Assembly: GCA_039566865.1 (NCBI GenBank)
Contig: CM076959.1
Coordinates: 7,857,501-7,921,500, forward strand
Direction of reading: 5' to 3'
Source: Aurelia coerulea
Taxonomy: Eukaryota; Cnidaria; Scyphozoa; Semaeostomeae; Ulmaridae
DNA length: 64,000 nucleotides
Positions within the stretch are counted from its first letter, which is position 1, and every line of letters starts with the position of its first letter. Of this stretch, positions 47,051-58,455 are shown one piece after another. Under the pieces are notes generated by a model, which searched no databases, was not told where the DNA came from, and was given only the letters and a program-made list of their open reading frames with translations. The position numbers were made by a program, and so were the translations under genes.

Positions 47051-48256
47051 ACCTGGCCGAAAAGTAGGCCGTTTCTTTCTCATGCCATCTTAGGCTTGAA
47101 TTTGAGCAGCTTTATCGATCTTCTTTTCGACATGAAAACATCGGCGTAAAACCACAACAAACATCCTCGAATACAATTTGGCCAAACGGCAATTGGATAA
47201 AACAAAGTTTTTGAAAATCGGTTCATTGGTTATGGAAATATAAGCAATCAAACGATAATACATCATTCTGTGACACCCGGTACATGAATGAATATTTTTA
47301 CAATGTTTTACTAATTAATAAGAATACAAAAAAACTAACTTTCGGAGGCATATTGGCAAGCATTGCATTTACAGTTTGGGCCATTCCACATTTTTATCAT
47401 GCGTTTGAAACTACTTAAGTTTTCGGCGGAATCAAATAGATACATTTACAAGACGATTGATCTTGTGGAAAGATTTGAAGCAAAAATTGTCCAGAAGACA
47501 ATGTGAGTGCATTGACTGAACGCTGTCTGTGGGAGGTAATTAATGTCAGTATTTCGATTCAATAGAGTAGTATGTAATGAAAGAAGAATGCTATTGTTAT
47601 ATCGATTCTGAAGGACGATGACGTTAAAGAATATGTCGTCAGAGAGCGTAACTACTCCTCCTGAAACCCTAATATGGTATGAAAGTGGAAATAACTTCTG
47701 TTCAAATTAGAACAGCAGAATGATCAAATGAGGATGCAATGCATCACACCCGAGTTGCGTCATGCTATACATGAATGAAATTTTACGTCGTAGGGTGGAA
47801 TGTCTGTATCTTTGCATTGCAAATAACACTATGTTTACAACCACGCCCACAGTCATGTATGCTAATCAATTGAATCAAAATTTGTTTCGTATCGGCAATT
47901 GCTCATCGCCTGGTGCTTACTTTATTTCAATTTATATTTTTAGAGTTCCTATCATTTTTTAATACGCGCATGCTCTATTGTTGTGCTATGAAAGATGACG
48001 CAACTAACAAAAACAATTCTGCACAATGCGAAACTGCTGTTTGCATGCGTGATTTAATGTGCCATAACCATGAGTATAAAAATGGATGTTTTCCCAGAAA
48101 AGAAACTAAAATTTCATTACTGTACTGATACACCACTACAACGATACACGAAAAAATATAGCCATGAATATGTTCGATCTATATCAGATTTTGTACCAAG
48201 GAAATCTGCAACTGATCCAGTGGATGCAGGCGCGAAACCTGTTAAAGCCACAGATG

Positions 48257-49048
48257 AGGTGTGCTGCCAGAAATTGCAGGTGCTAGATGCAGCTTCAGGC
48301 TAGAGATGGGCAAGATGGCTATCGTTGGAGATGCTCATTTGCAAGATGTCGTTCGAGCAAAACGATCAGAGATGGCAGCTTCTTCGCACAATCCAACCTT
48401 ACACTCCAGCAGCCCATATTTGTGATATACTGTTGGTGTGTAGGGATGTCTATGTCAACAACAACGATTGTTATTGGATTGGCGGAGAAAACTGTCATCG
48501 ATTGGTTCAATTTCCTGAGAGAAGAATACTCTGCAAAGCTGGTAAGGATGCCGTGGCAGGACAAACTCATTGGCGGCGCCGGTGAAATTGTTGAGGTCGA
48601 CGAATCGGTAATGATTAAAAGAAAATATAACCGTGGTCATTATCGAGAGCAGCACAATCAATGGGTTTTCGGGATCTACGATCGTCAAAGGAGAGTTGGG
48701 TGGATTGAATTTGTAGAAAGCCGAGACGCGCCCACATTATTACCTCTTATCCAACGATACGTACGTCCTGGAACGATGATATATTCCGACGGTTGGGCGG
48801 CCTACAACAACCTGCCAAACATCGGCTATGGGCACGACCGTGTCATACACGCAGATAACTTTGTCGACCCTGTCACTGGTGTGCACACAAATGGCGTTGA
48901 AGCATACTGGTCCAGGGCGAAGCAAAAGCTAAAGGCTGTCTACGGCTAAAGGCTGCATATGGTTCCGTCTGGCGGGAACGATTCGGCCTCCAAACAGCTG
49001 CATCATTCGACAACATGCTGACACATATTGCAGAAAATTATAATTAAT
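48257..49048 (+). pseudogene. Merlin (IS1016-type) transposase, copy A, 3' broken
   Basis: The frame includes DGYRWRCSF, IYCWCVGMSM, the first Asp in EIVEVDESVMIKRKYNRGHY, the second in MIYSDGWAAYNNLPN and the Glu in HTNGVEAYWSRAKQKL. The Asp-Glu spacing is 36 residues, the DD36E pattern of Merlin and IS1595-type enzymes. A TAA at 48947 replaces the TCA of copy B, and 19 bp are missing about 30 bases further on. Upstream, TAG precedes MQLQARDG, so the N-terminal zinc region (NCRC) is also cut or needs splicing. Normal Merlin proteins are about 270-300 residues. Confidence 0.85.
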
Positions 49049-49288
49049 AATTTTCATTTGAACACTAACACTTTATACGCTAGATGTAGCATTGACATCT
49101 TACCATTTCTATTTTGCAGGCATTTTTAGTTTTATTCTTTATTCATACTGGAGTTAAAACGCGTTATATGTTGTTATTATTTTTACTTTCTCCTCAAAAG
49201 AAGCTATGGCCATGAAATGAATGATGCACGTTTGGCAGGTCACAATTAATTGTACACCAGACCGAATTTGAAGGTGCAAACTTAATCG

Positions 49289-49850
49289 GCGGAACTTACG
49301 AATTTGGAACATCGTTTATATATATAAGCTATATACTATATGAAATCCTGTACTATAAGGAGTTTGAATATGCAATAATATTTGGGGTAACCCCCCTACG
49401 AGGAAAGTTATTGGCAAAGCATGATCGCTGTGATTGGGCCTAAACTTCGCAACATAAGTCGCTTACCGAACGTACCACTTGGTCGGTACGAACACGAACA
49501 AGTACGACTTCTTTGGCCTAAAACGCTGACTGCAGACACCAATTCATGGCCTAAACAAGGCAGCCTTTCACAAACATGAACAGCAATAAACAAATGCTTT
49601 AGAAAGTACTTTGTAAACTCACCCCGCCATGAGCAAGTCTTTTCTCTACACCACGAAGGCTGTAAATGAAAATTTGAGCGCCACTTCCACCTGGTTTCTT
49701 GTGAACTGGCGGCGCCACCGCCAAATAATTATCTGTTTCGCGCCAAAATCCAACCTCACATCCAAGTGAGGCAACCTCAATTCCATTTGTATGTGGCACT
49801 GTCTATTTTTAGCGCCAGGGCTACAGGGCCAGAGGGTTTCGTGCTGGGGG
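49289..49850 (-). repeat. Shared block, also present downstream of the kinase gene
   Basis: GGCGGAACTTACGAATT to GCCAGGGCTACAGGGCC is the complement of about 58800-59368. It contains a conserved GGTGAGTTTACAAAGTACTT splice-donor-like site and a TATATA-rich run. The frames are short in both copies; no domain is recognised. Confidence 0.65.
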
Positions 49851-49859
49851 TATCAGATT

Positions 49860-50795
49860 TTTTTCCCTGCCAAAAGGTAATGCCTCTTATTCCTGTTTTT
49901 CTTTGCTTTTTTGGAAAAATAGGCCGATTCTGAAAATTCTTATTTTTTCTTAAACTTTAAGGTCATAGGCTTTGCTTTTTTGGAAAAATAGGTCGACATT
50001 ATTTTTTCTTCTCAAACATTAAGGTCATGGGCTTTGCTTTTTTGGAAAAATACACTCATTTTTTTTTTATAAGAAACTAAGGTCCGTGGCTGGTAGGCAG
50101 TTTCTTAAATTTTTGGGCCATTTAGCTACCAAAAGTTTCTTATGTGTTTCTTATATTTTTCATTCCGGCAATGTAGAGTTGATTTTTTTTGTCTAAAGGG
50201 CTCGCAAAATTACTCAGTAAGATCTCAAAACAAGTAAATAACATGATTCGCACTCAAATGAATGTCCAAACAGTTGCTATAACTGTACTATGTCAAAACA
50301 TTTTTGTGTGCGACAGGAAAATTAAAACTGAAAATTGCAAAAGTTTCTTAGCATTTTTCAATCCAGGTAGGGTTGTTTCTTAGCTTTCGAAAAATTGAGC
50401 CTACCGTTTCTTATAAGCGGTTTCTTAAAAAAAAAAAAAAAATGAGTGTAGGCCGATTTTGAAAATTCGTATTTTTTCCATAAACTTTAAGGTCATGGGC
50501 TTTGCTTTTTTGGAAAAATAGGCCGATTTTGAAAATTCGTATTTTTTTCTTAAACTTTAAGATCGTATGCTTTGCTTTTTCGCAAAAATAGGCCGATTTT
50601 GAAAATGCTTATTTTTTCTCAAACTTTAAGGTCATAGGCTTTGCTTTTTTGGACAAATATTCTGTTTTTGAAAATGTTTATTTTTTCTCAAACTTTAAGG
50701 TAATAAGCATCGCTTTTCCGCAAAAATAGGCCGATTTTGAAAATTCTGATTTTTTCTCAAACTTTAAGGTCATAGGCTTTGTTTTTTTGCATTTT
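49860..50795. repeat. Minisatellite, unit about 80-90 bp
   Basis: Repeated GGCTTTGCTTTTTTGGAAAA-ATAGGCCGATTTTGAAAAT... units, about two before and five or six after the TTTCTTA element at 50051-50450 that splits the array. A few complementary units lie at 58545-58730. Confidence 0.75.
50051..50450. mobile_element. TTTCTTA-family miniature element in the minisatellite
   Basis: TA-CACTCATTTTTTTTTTATAA and AAAAAAATGAGTG-TA ends interrupt a minisatellite unit, so the borders and the TA target are unambiguous. Internally it is close to the 9630 and 14604 copies. Confidence 0.85.
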
Positions 50796-51041
50796 GCTAA
50801 CGATTAAGTTTGCACCTTCAAATTCGGTCTGGTGTACAATTTATTGTGACCTGCCAAACGTGCATCATTCATTTCATGGCCATAGCTTCTTTTGAGGAGA
50901 AAGTAAAAATAATAACAACATATAACGCGTTTTAACTCCAGTATGAATAAAGAATAGAACTAAAAATGCCTACAAAATAGAAATGGTAAGATGTCAATGC
51001 TACATCTAGCGTATAAAGTGTTAGTGTTCAAATGAAAATTA

Positions 51042-51840
51042 TTAATTATAATTTTCTGCAATATGTGTCAGCATGTTGTCGAATGATGCAGCTGTTTGGA
51101 GGCCGAATCGTTCCCGCCACAGGTATTCATCCAGATATGACGGAACCATATGCAGCCTTGAGCCGTAGACAGCCTTTAGCTTTTGTTTCGCCCTGGACCA
51201 GTATGCTTCAACGCCATTTGTGTGCACACCAGTGACAGGGTCGACAAAGTTATCTGCGTGTATGACACGGTCGTGCCCATAGCCGATGTTTGGCAGGTTG
51301 TTGTAGGCCGCCCAACCGTCGGAATATATCATCGTTCCGGGACGTACGTATCGTTGGATAAGAGGTAATAATGTGGGCGCGTCTCGGCTTTCTACAAATT
51401 CAATCCACCCAACTCTCCTTTGACGATCGTACATCCCGAAAACCCATTGATTGTGCTGCTCTCGATAATGACCACGGTTATATTTTCTTTTAATCATTAC
51501 CGATTCGTCGACCTCAACAATTTCACCGACGCCGCCAATGAGTTTGTCCTGCCACGGCATCCTTACCAGCTTTGCAGAGCATTCTTCTCTCAGAAAATTG
51601 AACCAAACGATGACAGTTTTCTCCGCCAATCCAATAACAATCGTTGTTTTTGACATAGACATCCCTACACATCAACAGTATATCACAAATATGAGCTGCT
51701 GGAGTGTAAGGTTGGATTGTGCGAAGAAGCTGCCATCTCTGATCGTTTTGCTCGAACGACATCTTGCAAATGAGCATCTCCAACGATAGCCATCTTGCTA
51801 ATCTCTAGCCTGAAGCTGCATCTAGCACCTGCAATTTCTG
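51042..51840 (-). pseudogene. Merlin (IS1016-type) transposase, copy B, 5' broken
   Basis: Inverted near-identical copy of copy A. The C-terminal 206 codons are open and run to the natural end (RERFGLQTAASFDNMLTHIA, then ENYN). Upstream, TGA at 51672-51674 replaces the TGG of IYCWC, and another stop replaces a Gly codon in front of DGYRW. All three catalytic residues are present. The two copies carry complementary lesions. Confidence 0.85.
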
Positions 51841-52889
51841 GCAGCACACCTCATCTGTGGCTTTAACAGGTTTCGCGCCTGCATCCACTGGATCAGTTGC
51901 AGATTTCCTTGGTACAAAATCTGAAATAGATCGAACATATTCATGGCTACATTTTTTCGTGTATCGTTGTAGTGGTGTATCAGTACAGTCATGAAATTTT
52001 AATTTTTTTCTGGGAAAACATCCATTTTTATACTCATGGTTATGGCACATTAAATAATGCATGGAAAACAGCAGTTTCGCATTGTGCAGAATTGTTTTTG
52101 TTAGTTGCGTCATCTTTCATAGCACAACAATAGAGCATGCGCGTATTAAAAGATGATAGGAACTCTAAAAATATAAATTGAAATAAAGTAAGCATCAGGC
52201 GATGAGCAATTGCCGATACGAAACAAATTTTGATTCAATTGATTAGCACACATGACTGTGGGCGTGGTTGTAAACATAGTGTTATTTGCAATGCAAAGAT
52301 ACAGACATTCCACCCTACGACGTAAAATTTCATTCATGTATAGCATGACGCAACTCGGGTGTGATGCATTGCATCCTCATTTGATCATTCTGCTGTTCTA
52401 ATTTGAACAGAAGTTATTTCCACTTTCATACCATATTAGGGTTTCAGGAGGAGTAGTTACGCTCTCTGACGACATATTCTTTAACGTCATCGTCCTTCAG
52501 AATCGATATAACAATAGCATTCTTCTTTCATTACATACTACTCTATTGAATCGAAATACTGACATTAATTACCTCCCACAGACAGCGTTCAGTCAATGCA
52601 CTCACATTGTCTTCTGGACAATTTTTGCTTCAAATCTTTCCACAAGATCAATCGTCTTGTAAATGTATCTATTTGATTCCGCCGAAAACTTAAGTAGTTT
52701 CAAACGCATGATAAAAATGTGGAATGGCCCAAACTGTAAATGCAATGCTTGCCAATATGCCTCCGAAAGTTAGTTTTTTGTATTCTTATTAATTAGTAAA
52801 ACATTGTAAAAATATTCATTCATGTACATTTGTCTCATAATACAATTAATTTATCAATTTAGTTTTTTTTTCATCGATTTGGATTAGTT

Positions 52890-53360
52890 TGTGTGTATAT
52901 ATGAAATTGTATATAGTAAGCTAGATGTAAATAATTCATGTAAAATAAGTGGACAAACAAACAAACAAAGGCGTAGGGAGGGGAAGGGGCTACAGCCCCT
53001 AACATTGGAAAGATTTGCGAAAGTCAGATCTCCAAAAAATTTAGAAGCTCCAGTACCAGGAAAATATAACTTAAGAAACTATTTATTTTCGTAAAGGAAA
53101 TCCTTGACACATTTTTATTTTACTTTCTCGTGTTTTCTGTATTAAAGTATGTTCAATGTAAACAGTGAATGAATGGCTCATAAAACCTTGTTTTGACATG
53201 TTCACGAGGGCACGGGTAGTGAATACGAAGATTGTTATAGAACCTCTGTTATAGAACCTCTCGGAAACTCGTAAGAAACTCTGGGTACTCAACTCAAAAT
53301 CTGATAATTTTAAGAAACTTTCAGTACGAGCCCAAATTAGTACTTTCAGTACTGGCACGA
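52890..53360. repeat. Right-arm mirror of the 26390 relic
   Basis: Contains ACAAACAAACAAAGGCG, AACTTAAGAAACTATTTATT and GAAACTCTGGGTACTCAACTC. No gene. The adjoining stretch to 53910 mirrors the tandem repeat of about 190 bp. Confidence 0.55.
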
Positions 53361-54528
53361 AGGTGCATAGAAGTCTATTTGGGCGCATACGAAGGCTTTC
53401 ATCTTAATGATGAAAATTCGAAAAATTCAATGTTACTGTTTATACAGGCATTCATTAGGACTTCCTACATGTATTACTGTTATGTATCCCAGTTGAGGCA
53501 ATGCGAGCAGCCCTCAGATTAACCAAACTTCTATCTAACCGCATGGAGATTTCTATTTGGGCGCATACAATTCTATTTGGGCGCAAAAGAAGGTATTCGT
53601 TTTAGTGACAAAAATTGATAAAAAATAATCGCTACTGTTTATATAACTATTCATTAGGACTTCCTACATGTATTACTGTTATGTATCCCAGTTGAAACAA
53701 TGCGAGCAGCCCTCAGATTAACCAAACTTCCATCCAACCGCATGGAGATTTCTATTTGGGCGCAAAGAAGTCTATTTGGGCACATAACAAGGTATTCGTT
53801 TTAATAATAAAAATTGATAAAAAGTCATCGCTACTATTTATACAGCTATTCATTAGGAATTCCTACATGTAGTACTGCTATGTATCCCAGTTGAAACAAT
53901 GCAAGCAGCCTTCAGACACGAAACAAATTTTGATCCAATGGGGGTAATGAATATGACTGTGGTCGTGATCGTAAACGTTTTTTTATTTCAAATGCAAAGA
54001 TGCTGGCATTTTCCCCTCCGACGTAACATTCCGACGTATAGCATTACACATACCATGTATATCATTACGCAAAAAGGGGTGTGATGAAGTTTCCAAGTTC
54101 CTTCCGAGTAGTATTATACAGAAAAAGGTGAAATGCATGCGAAACATGATGAGGATCTATGTTAATCAAATATATATTTGTTTCACTTATACTTTTCGTT
54201 GTTTTAGTTTCTGATTTTTATGCATTCTGAGATTTACGTTTCTTCTTGTTACAAAAATACTTGTACCATATGGCTGTTGAATAATTTCATAATGGATATT
54301 TATTTTTCTAACTAATTATTGTCTTATTACCACATTTTCGACCTGACGAAGTTGACTGCATTCAACAATGGCAATTGAAAAATCGACTCCAACTTTGACG
54401 ACAACGGTTCATGGCTAGTGTTCATGGCCAGTTATATTTTAAACCTTATCGTCAGGTGTACAAATATGAAAATATAAGAAAATATTTACGAGAACCGATA
54501 CAGAGCAGAGCATAGATGGGTATAGGAA

Positions 54529-54645
54529 TACACTTTTTTTTCATATAAGAAACTGCCCATAAGAAACTCAACTCTCAGATTGCCAACAAATGAAGAGCTC
54601 CAGTACTGGCCCAATTTCTTAGTTTCTTATAACAAAATACGTGTA
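54529..54645. mobile_element. Internally deleted TTTCTTA element (117 bp)
   Basis: TA-CACTTTTTTTTCATATAAG and TTTCTTATAACAAAATACGTG-TA ends flank about 70 bp. The mirrored left-arm copy is about 356 bp. It is a clear example of a shorter form arising by internal deletion, or of replacement by a shorter family member. Confidence 0.75.
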
Positions 54646-55149
54646 TAAATGAAAATTGATCAAATTTAATACACTGCAGTATGGCCCCGCATTTAAGAAA
54701 CCAAACCACCTAAAAGAAACGTTTAGCCAACTGAAGAATGCTTAGCCCCCTTAATTTTAAGAAACATTTCCTAGGGGAGACACATTTGACGCATAGGCAT
54801 ACGGCGAGGGGAGGTCAGTCCGAGAAATTTACAGGAATCCCAAAAATATCAGTTTAGCTTCATTACAACCCATAGATATCAGCTCATTTTATACCTTGAC
54901 ATCTGTAAACAAACATAGAAGAACATGAAGCAATACCAATTGAGGCCAGGATTGCCTCTAAAGAACCCAGAAATATCATTTTCACAATATTTGATGCCCA
55001 ATAATATCAAAAACATAATTTCAATTTATTTGGACCAAAAGATATCACTTTTGGCAATATTCTTACACAAAAATATCGGACTTACCTCCCCGTATGTGCA
55101 TGTGCTGAGTGCCCCCCTGGGATGCGCTTCAATTGATTCTCCTTTTTAA

Positions 55150-55785
55150 TATAAATAATGATAATAATAATATATAATAAATGTTGGTTAAGGGGCTGGA
55201 AGGCCAAGGCCTATAAAACCCTGATTGTCTGTGAGCACAAATCTAGTTTAGTTTGAATTCGAATTTTGAATCCCCGTGTAGGCTGTCAAAGAGTTTTTCA
55301 AACGTTATCTCATCCTTTGCTTCGACGATTATAGCTGGCAAGCAGTTCCACTCTTTTATGATGCGCTGAGAAAAAAAGTTCTTTCTCACATCTGGTCTGC
55401 ATTTGTTCACACTATTTTGCATTTATGACCCCTTGTCTTATTGTCGTTGATTTTAAAGAACTTTGAAGGGTCAGTCTCAACGAAGCCGTGACATATTTTA
55501 TAAGTTGTGATCATGCCACCGTGTTTTCTCCTATACTGAAGAAAACCTAATTAAATCTGTTTGCTCGGATTTTCTTGTTACTACGTTTTTAATTCTGTTT
55601 TGAAATTTTATACCTTGTATTTGAAATCTTATTCATTTAATCATGTATATATATTTCTTGGACTTGTATTATTTTTTAGCAGTTGGCTTGGATTAGCTAG
55701 TTTATTAATTATTTTTAATTTTTACTGTAAGTAGCTATATAGCGCCAACTTTAAATAAATTGATTATTATTATTATATGATTATT
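55150..55785. mobile_element. LINE remnants, right-arm mirror
   Basis: Mirror of 23725-24345. On the minus strand it reads YRRKHGGMITTYKICHGFVE, then TDPSKFFKINDNKTRGHKC with fewer breaks than in the left arm, then the NDWN/EWN-type tail. 5' truncated. Confidence 0.65.
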
Positions 55786-56378
55786 TGCTGATGACCCGGG
55801 AGAGGGGTGCTTATTATATTTGCCAGCGGGGATGTGCTGTTTTTAGGGTATCATATTCTACTATCTTTCCTAGTGGAGGATATTAGAGGAAGGCAATTTT
55901 TCTTAAGCAGGTTTTCAAAACAAGGCAAAAGGGGATAATTTGTTAAATCAGTTGGTTTTTCGGTCACATTTATCTTTTGGAGTATGGTTCTCACGGAGCA
56001 AAAATTCAGGAGGAGGGTATGAAGAAAACTTATCGTGCCCACTGCCCCTATAACGTTGAGTAAACAACAGCCAACCCCCTCCCGGTTGATGACTCCCAGT
56101 AGAAAATATTTTGCTAATTAGAATTCACTGTAAAAAGTTACTATTGATGACGTTCCACTTTCGTACTATATTAGGTGTCTCTAAAGTTTTAAAACCTCCC
56201 CGAGAGAAGACACGCTCTCTGAGGACATAATATTTGGCGTCATCATCCTTTTATTACAGCTCAACAACAATAGTATTCTTCTTTCAATACATGCTACTCT
56301 ATTGTATCGAAATACTTGAATTAATTACCTCCTACAGATAGCGTTCAACTACTAATTGAGTAATTCTTATAAATATGG

Positions 56379-56399
56379 ATGAAACACGAATGTGAATTA
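56379..56399 (+). promoter_or_regulatory. Short upstream ORF before the kinase gene
   Basis: ATG followed by five codons and TGA (MDETRM), in the same frame as the main ATG 74 bases downstream. The left-arm copy has TGA two codons earlier. The frame between them (IKIQELSQENIPEIEQW, TAA, EM) looks protein-like, so it may be a decayed N-terminal extension rather than a regulatory uORF. Confidence 0.3.
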
Positions 56400-56452
56400 A
56401 AATTCAAGAATTATCACAAGAAAACATTCCCGAAATTGAACAGTGGTAAGAA

Positions 56453-58455
56453 ATGGCAGCCATATACTCGATGGGCCTCTTTGAAGAATCTGGCGAACCA
56501 GCGAAAACCGATGATGATTCTAAGGACGAACAGAATGTGCAAAGTACCACAAAACAAGTAGCGAACTGGTATGTATCAAATATTATCTGAAAGAACAATT
56601 GCTATTTTTTCCATTGAATATTTTTTTGTGGTTACATTTTTGGGAAATTTTTTATTAAAAATCAAATGGTTATTTTTTGCGATCATCGGCATTGACTGTT
56701 GGGAGAAGGGGGAGAGGGCGTAAGGGATACAATAGCATTGGAAATACTATTGTCTGTGTAAAGGGTCACCGAATGGCTAGTAGGTACGTACATCATGCTA
56801 GAAAAATTGAAGAGAGTGATACCCTTAGAAACGGCACATTCCCCAAGGACAAATATACTAAGATTCCAACCCCCCTCCCTGGGGCCACGATAACTCGTAC
56901 ACATACATGTTTTTCAAGATTTATAAAGCCTAAATTAGCTTTTGGGTTTTTTGCAAATTTTTCTGTTTTCAGCTTTTAGAAAAATGTAGGCTAGAAATTT
57001 TAGTTTACAGAAGGAAGATCATCTTGTAAATTTATCTATTTCATGGCCTGCGTAGTAATTGCACTGCTTGATTGTTTATTACTTTTACTGCCGACCTAAA
57101 TCATGCGATGGGAATATTTTCTTAAACCCATCCCCAACAATCCTATTCCTGCAATTTAGTTGTTAAGAAGAAATCGCTCGTTCCCAATACCCCTATGACT
57201 CATTGCCCACATAACTCAGAACGCCATGACCTTAGTACATAACACCAATGTCTACAGTCATTCCATTCAAGGGAATATACTTGTCTATTGAAGGTTGATA
57301 GAGAAGTTCGAATATGATGATACAAAAAAGGGACGAAAATGGACACATAAAGTTGCTGTAAGTGAATTGGTAGCATTAGCCCAGGTAAAATTCCACGACA
57401 GACGTGTTTCGACCAAGCATCTAGGAATGGCGATGAAGACAGCCTTTCCGGAAATAAAAAGGCATCACACAGCATCCGAGCAGTACAGCTATTATGGATT
57501 AAAGTTGAAGGAGACAGCCGAAAATGCAACCCCTCAGCCAACAGAAATCCGTGTCAAACACGTTGCATGTCAAAAAGATGCGCAAAAGATAGGTATGCAG
57601 CCCGTTGAATGTCAGGCATCAGAGAAGGCCGCATATAACATCCCAGAGTCGGTGTTTAACGATATACCAAAAGACCGATATATCGACAGGAAGATGCTTG
57701 TTCCGATGGAAGGAGGAGATTCGTTTTTGGGAGAAGGAACTTTTGCTAAGGTTTCTATTATGTTGTACCGAAAATTGCCAGTTGCTGTCAAGGAGTATAA
57801 AGAAAACGCCAGTTATTCTTTAATCTCAATGAGGAACCGCACAATAAAGGAAGCAAGAACCCTCATCAACATCACTCCACATCACAGCGTTCCTCTATTG
57901 TTCGGTCTGATTTTAAATTCTAGGCCTTATTCGTTGGTAATGCAGCTGTGCACCTGTCCTGATACTTGTTTGACTATTTTGAAACTTTTGCGTAACAACT
58001 CCGAACAAGTCACTGACGGAGAAAAGTTAGCTATACTTCAAAAATTGGCCATGGGACTTCACTACATACACTGCAATGGATTTATCCACAATGACTTGAA
58101 AACTGACAATGTTCCTATTGTGAAATTTAAAGTCGTGCAAGATAATGGTGACGAAACCAGGGAATGGACTCCAGTTATTTTGGACTTCGGCGAGGCCACA
58201 AGAATGTCAGTTTTCTTGAAAAGGAAATATCAATCCTTTCATTCCCATGTTGACCCAGACATTTTGAGCGGACAAGATGCACACTCCATCAATAGTGACA
58301 TTTTCTCTTTAGGGGTTCTAATGAAGAAAGTTGCCGAATCAATGTGTTCAGAAGATGATAAAGACAAACTTATAAAAGTGTGTGAATCATGTCGAGCAAA
58401 GGGCAACCGTCCGAATGCTCAAATGATAGCTAATTTCATTAAAACAATTAGATAG
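56453..58455 (+). CDS. RFX-like DNA-binding/protein kinase gene
   Basis: Join of 56453-56568 and 57294-58455; 425 codons. Exon 1 (MAAIYSMGLFEESGEPAKTD...) is acidic. The junction CTG|GTATGT with TTGAAG|GTTGAT keeps phase 2. Residues about 40-115 resemble the RFX winged-helix signature (VSTKHLGMAMKTAFPEIKRH, then SYYGLKLKE). A linker follows, then a kinase domain (about 170-425) with GEGTFAKV, VAVKEYK, HNDLKTDN and ILDFGEAT. HND replaces HRD, but the catalytic Asp, Asn and DFG are present. The first 81 codons of exon 2 lie in the right arm and the rest outside it. The same exons, truncated, are at 21795-22909. It might phosphorylate a partner at a DNA site; no target is evident. The DFGE motif is shared with the loop-gene kinase. 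Confidence 0.8.

Larger units (their letters stand above)
47283..52824. mobile_element. Head-to-head Merlin composite, right arm only
   Basis: CATGAATGAATATTTTTACA and its complement form the ends. TA lies on both sides, and the empty site (one TA) is seen at 26896-26897 in the left arm. The arms 47283-49288 and 50801-52824 are inverted copies of the same 2.0-kb segment, each with a Merlin transposase frame pointing inward. The 1.5-kb centre holds a block shared with 58.5-59.4 kb, minisatellite repeats and a TTTCTTA element. Merlin normally makes 8-9 bp duplications, so the TA border suggests that another system moved the composite. Confidence 0.75.
44988..57538. repeat. Right arm of the giant inverted repeat
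   Basis: Complement of 21795-31815. Longer because of the 47283-52824 insertion and an extra 451-bp unit; shorter where the mariner element is missing and one TTTCTTA element is internally deleted. The outer edge falls inside exon 2 of the RFX-like/kinase gene, which continues beyond the arm. Confidence 0.85.

Noticed and set aside
21795..57538. Giant arms as terminal repeats of a single transposon
   Set aside because: Not accepted as the main reading, because the right outer edge falls inside a gene that continues beyond it and no target duplication is visible at 21795/57538.
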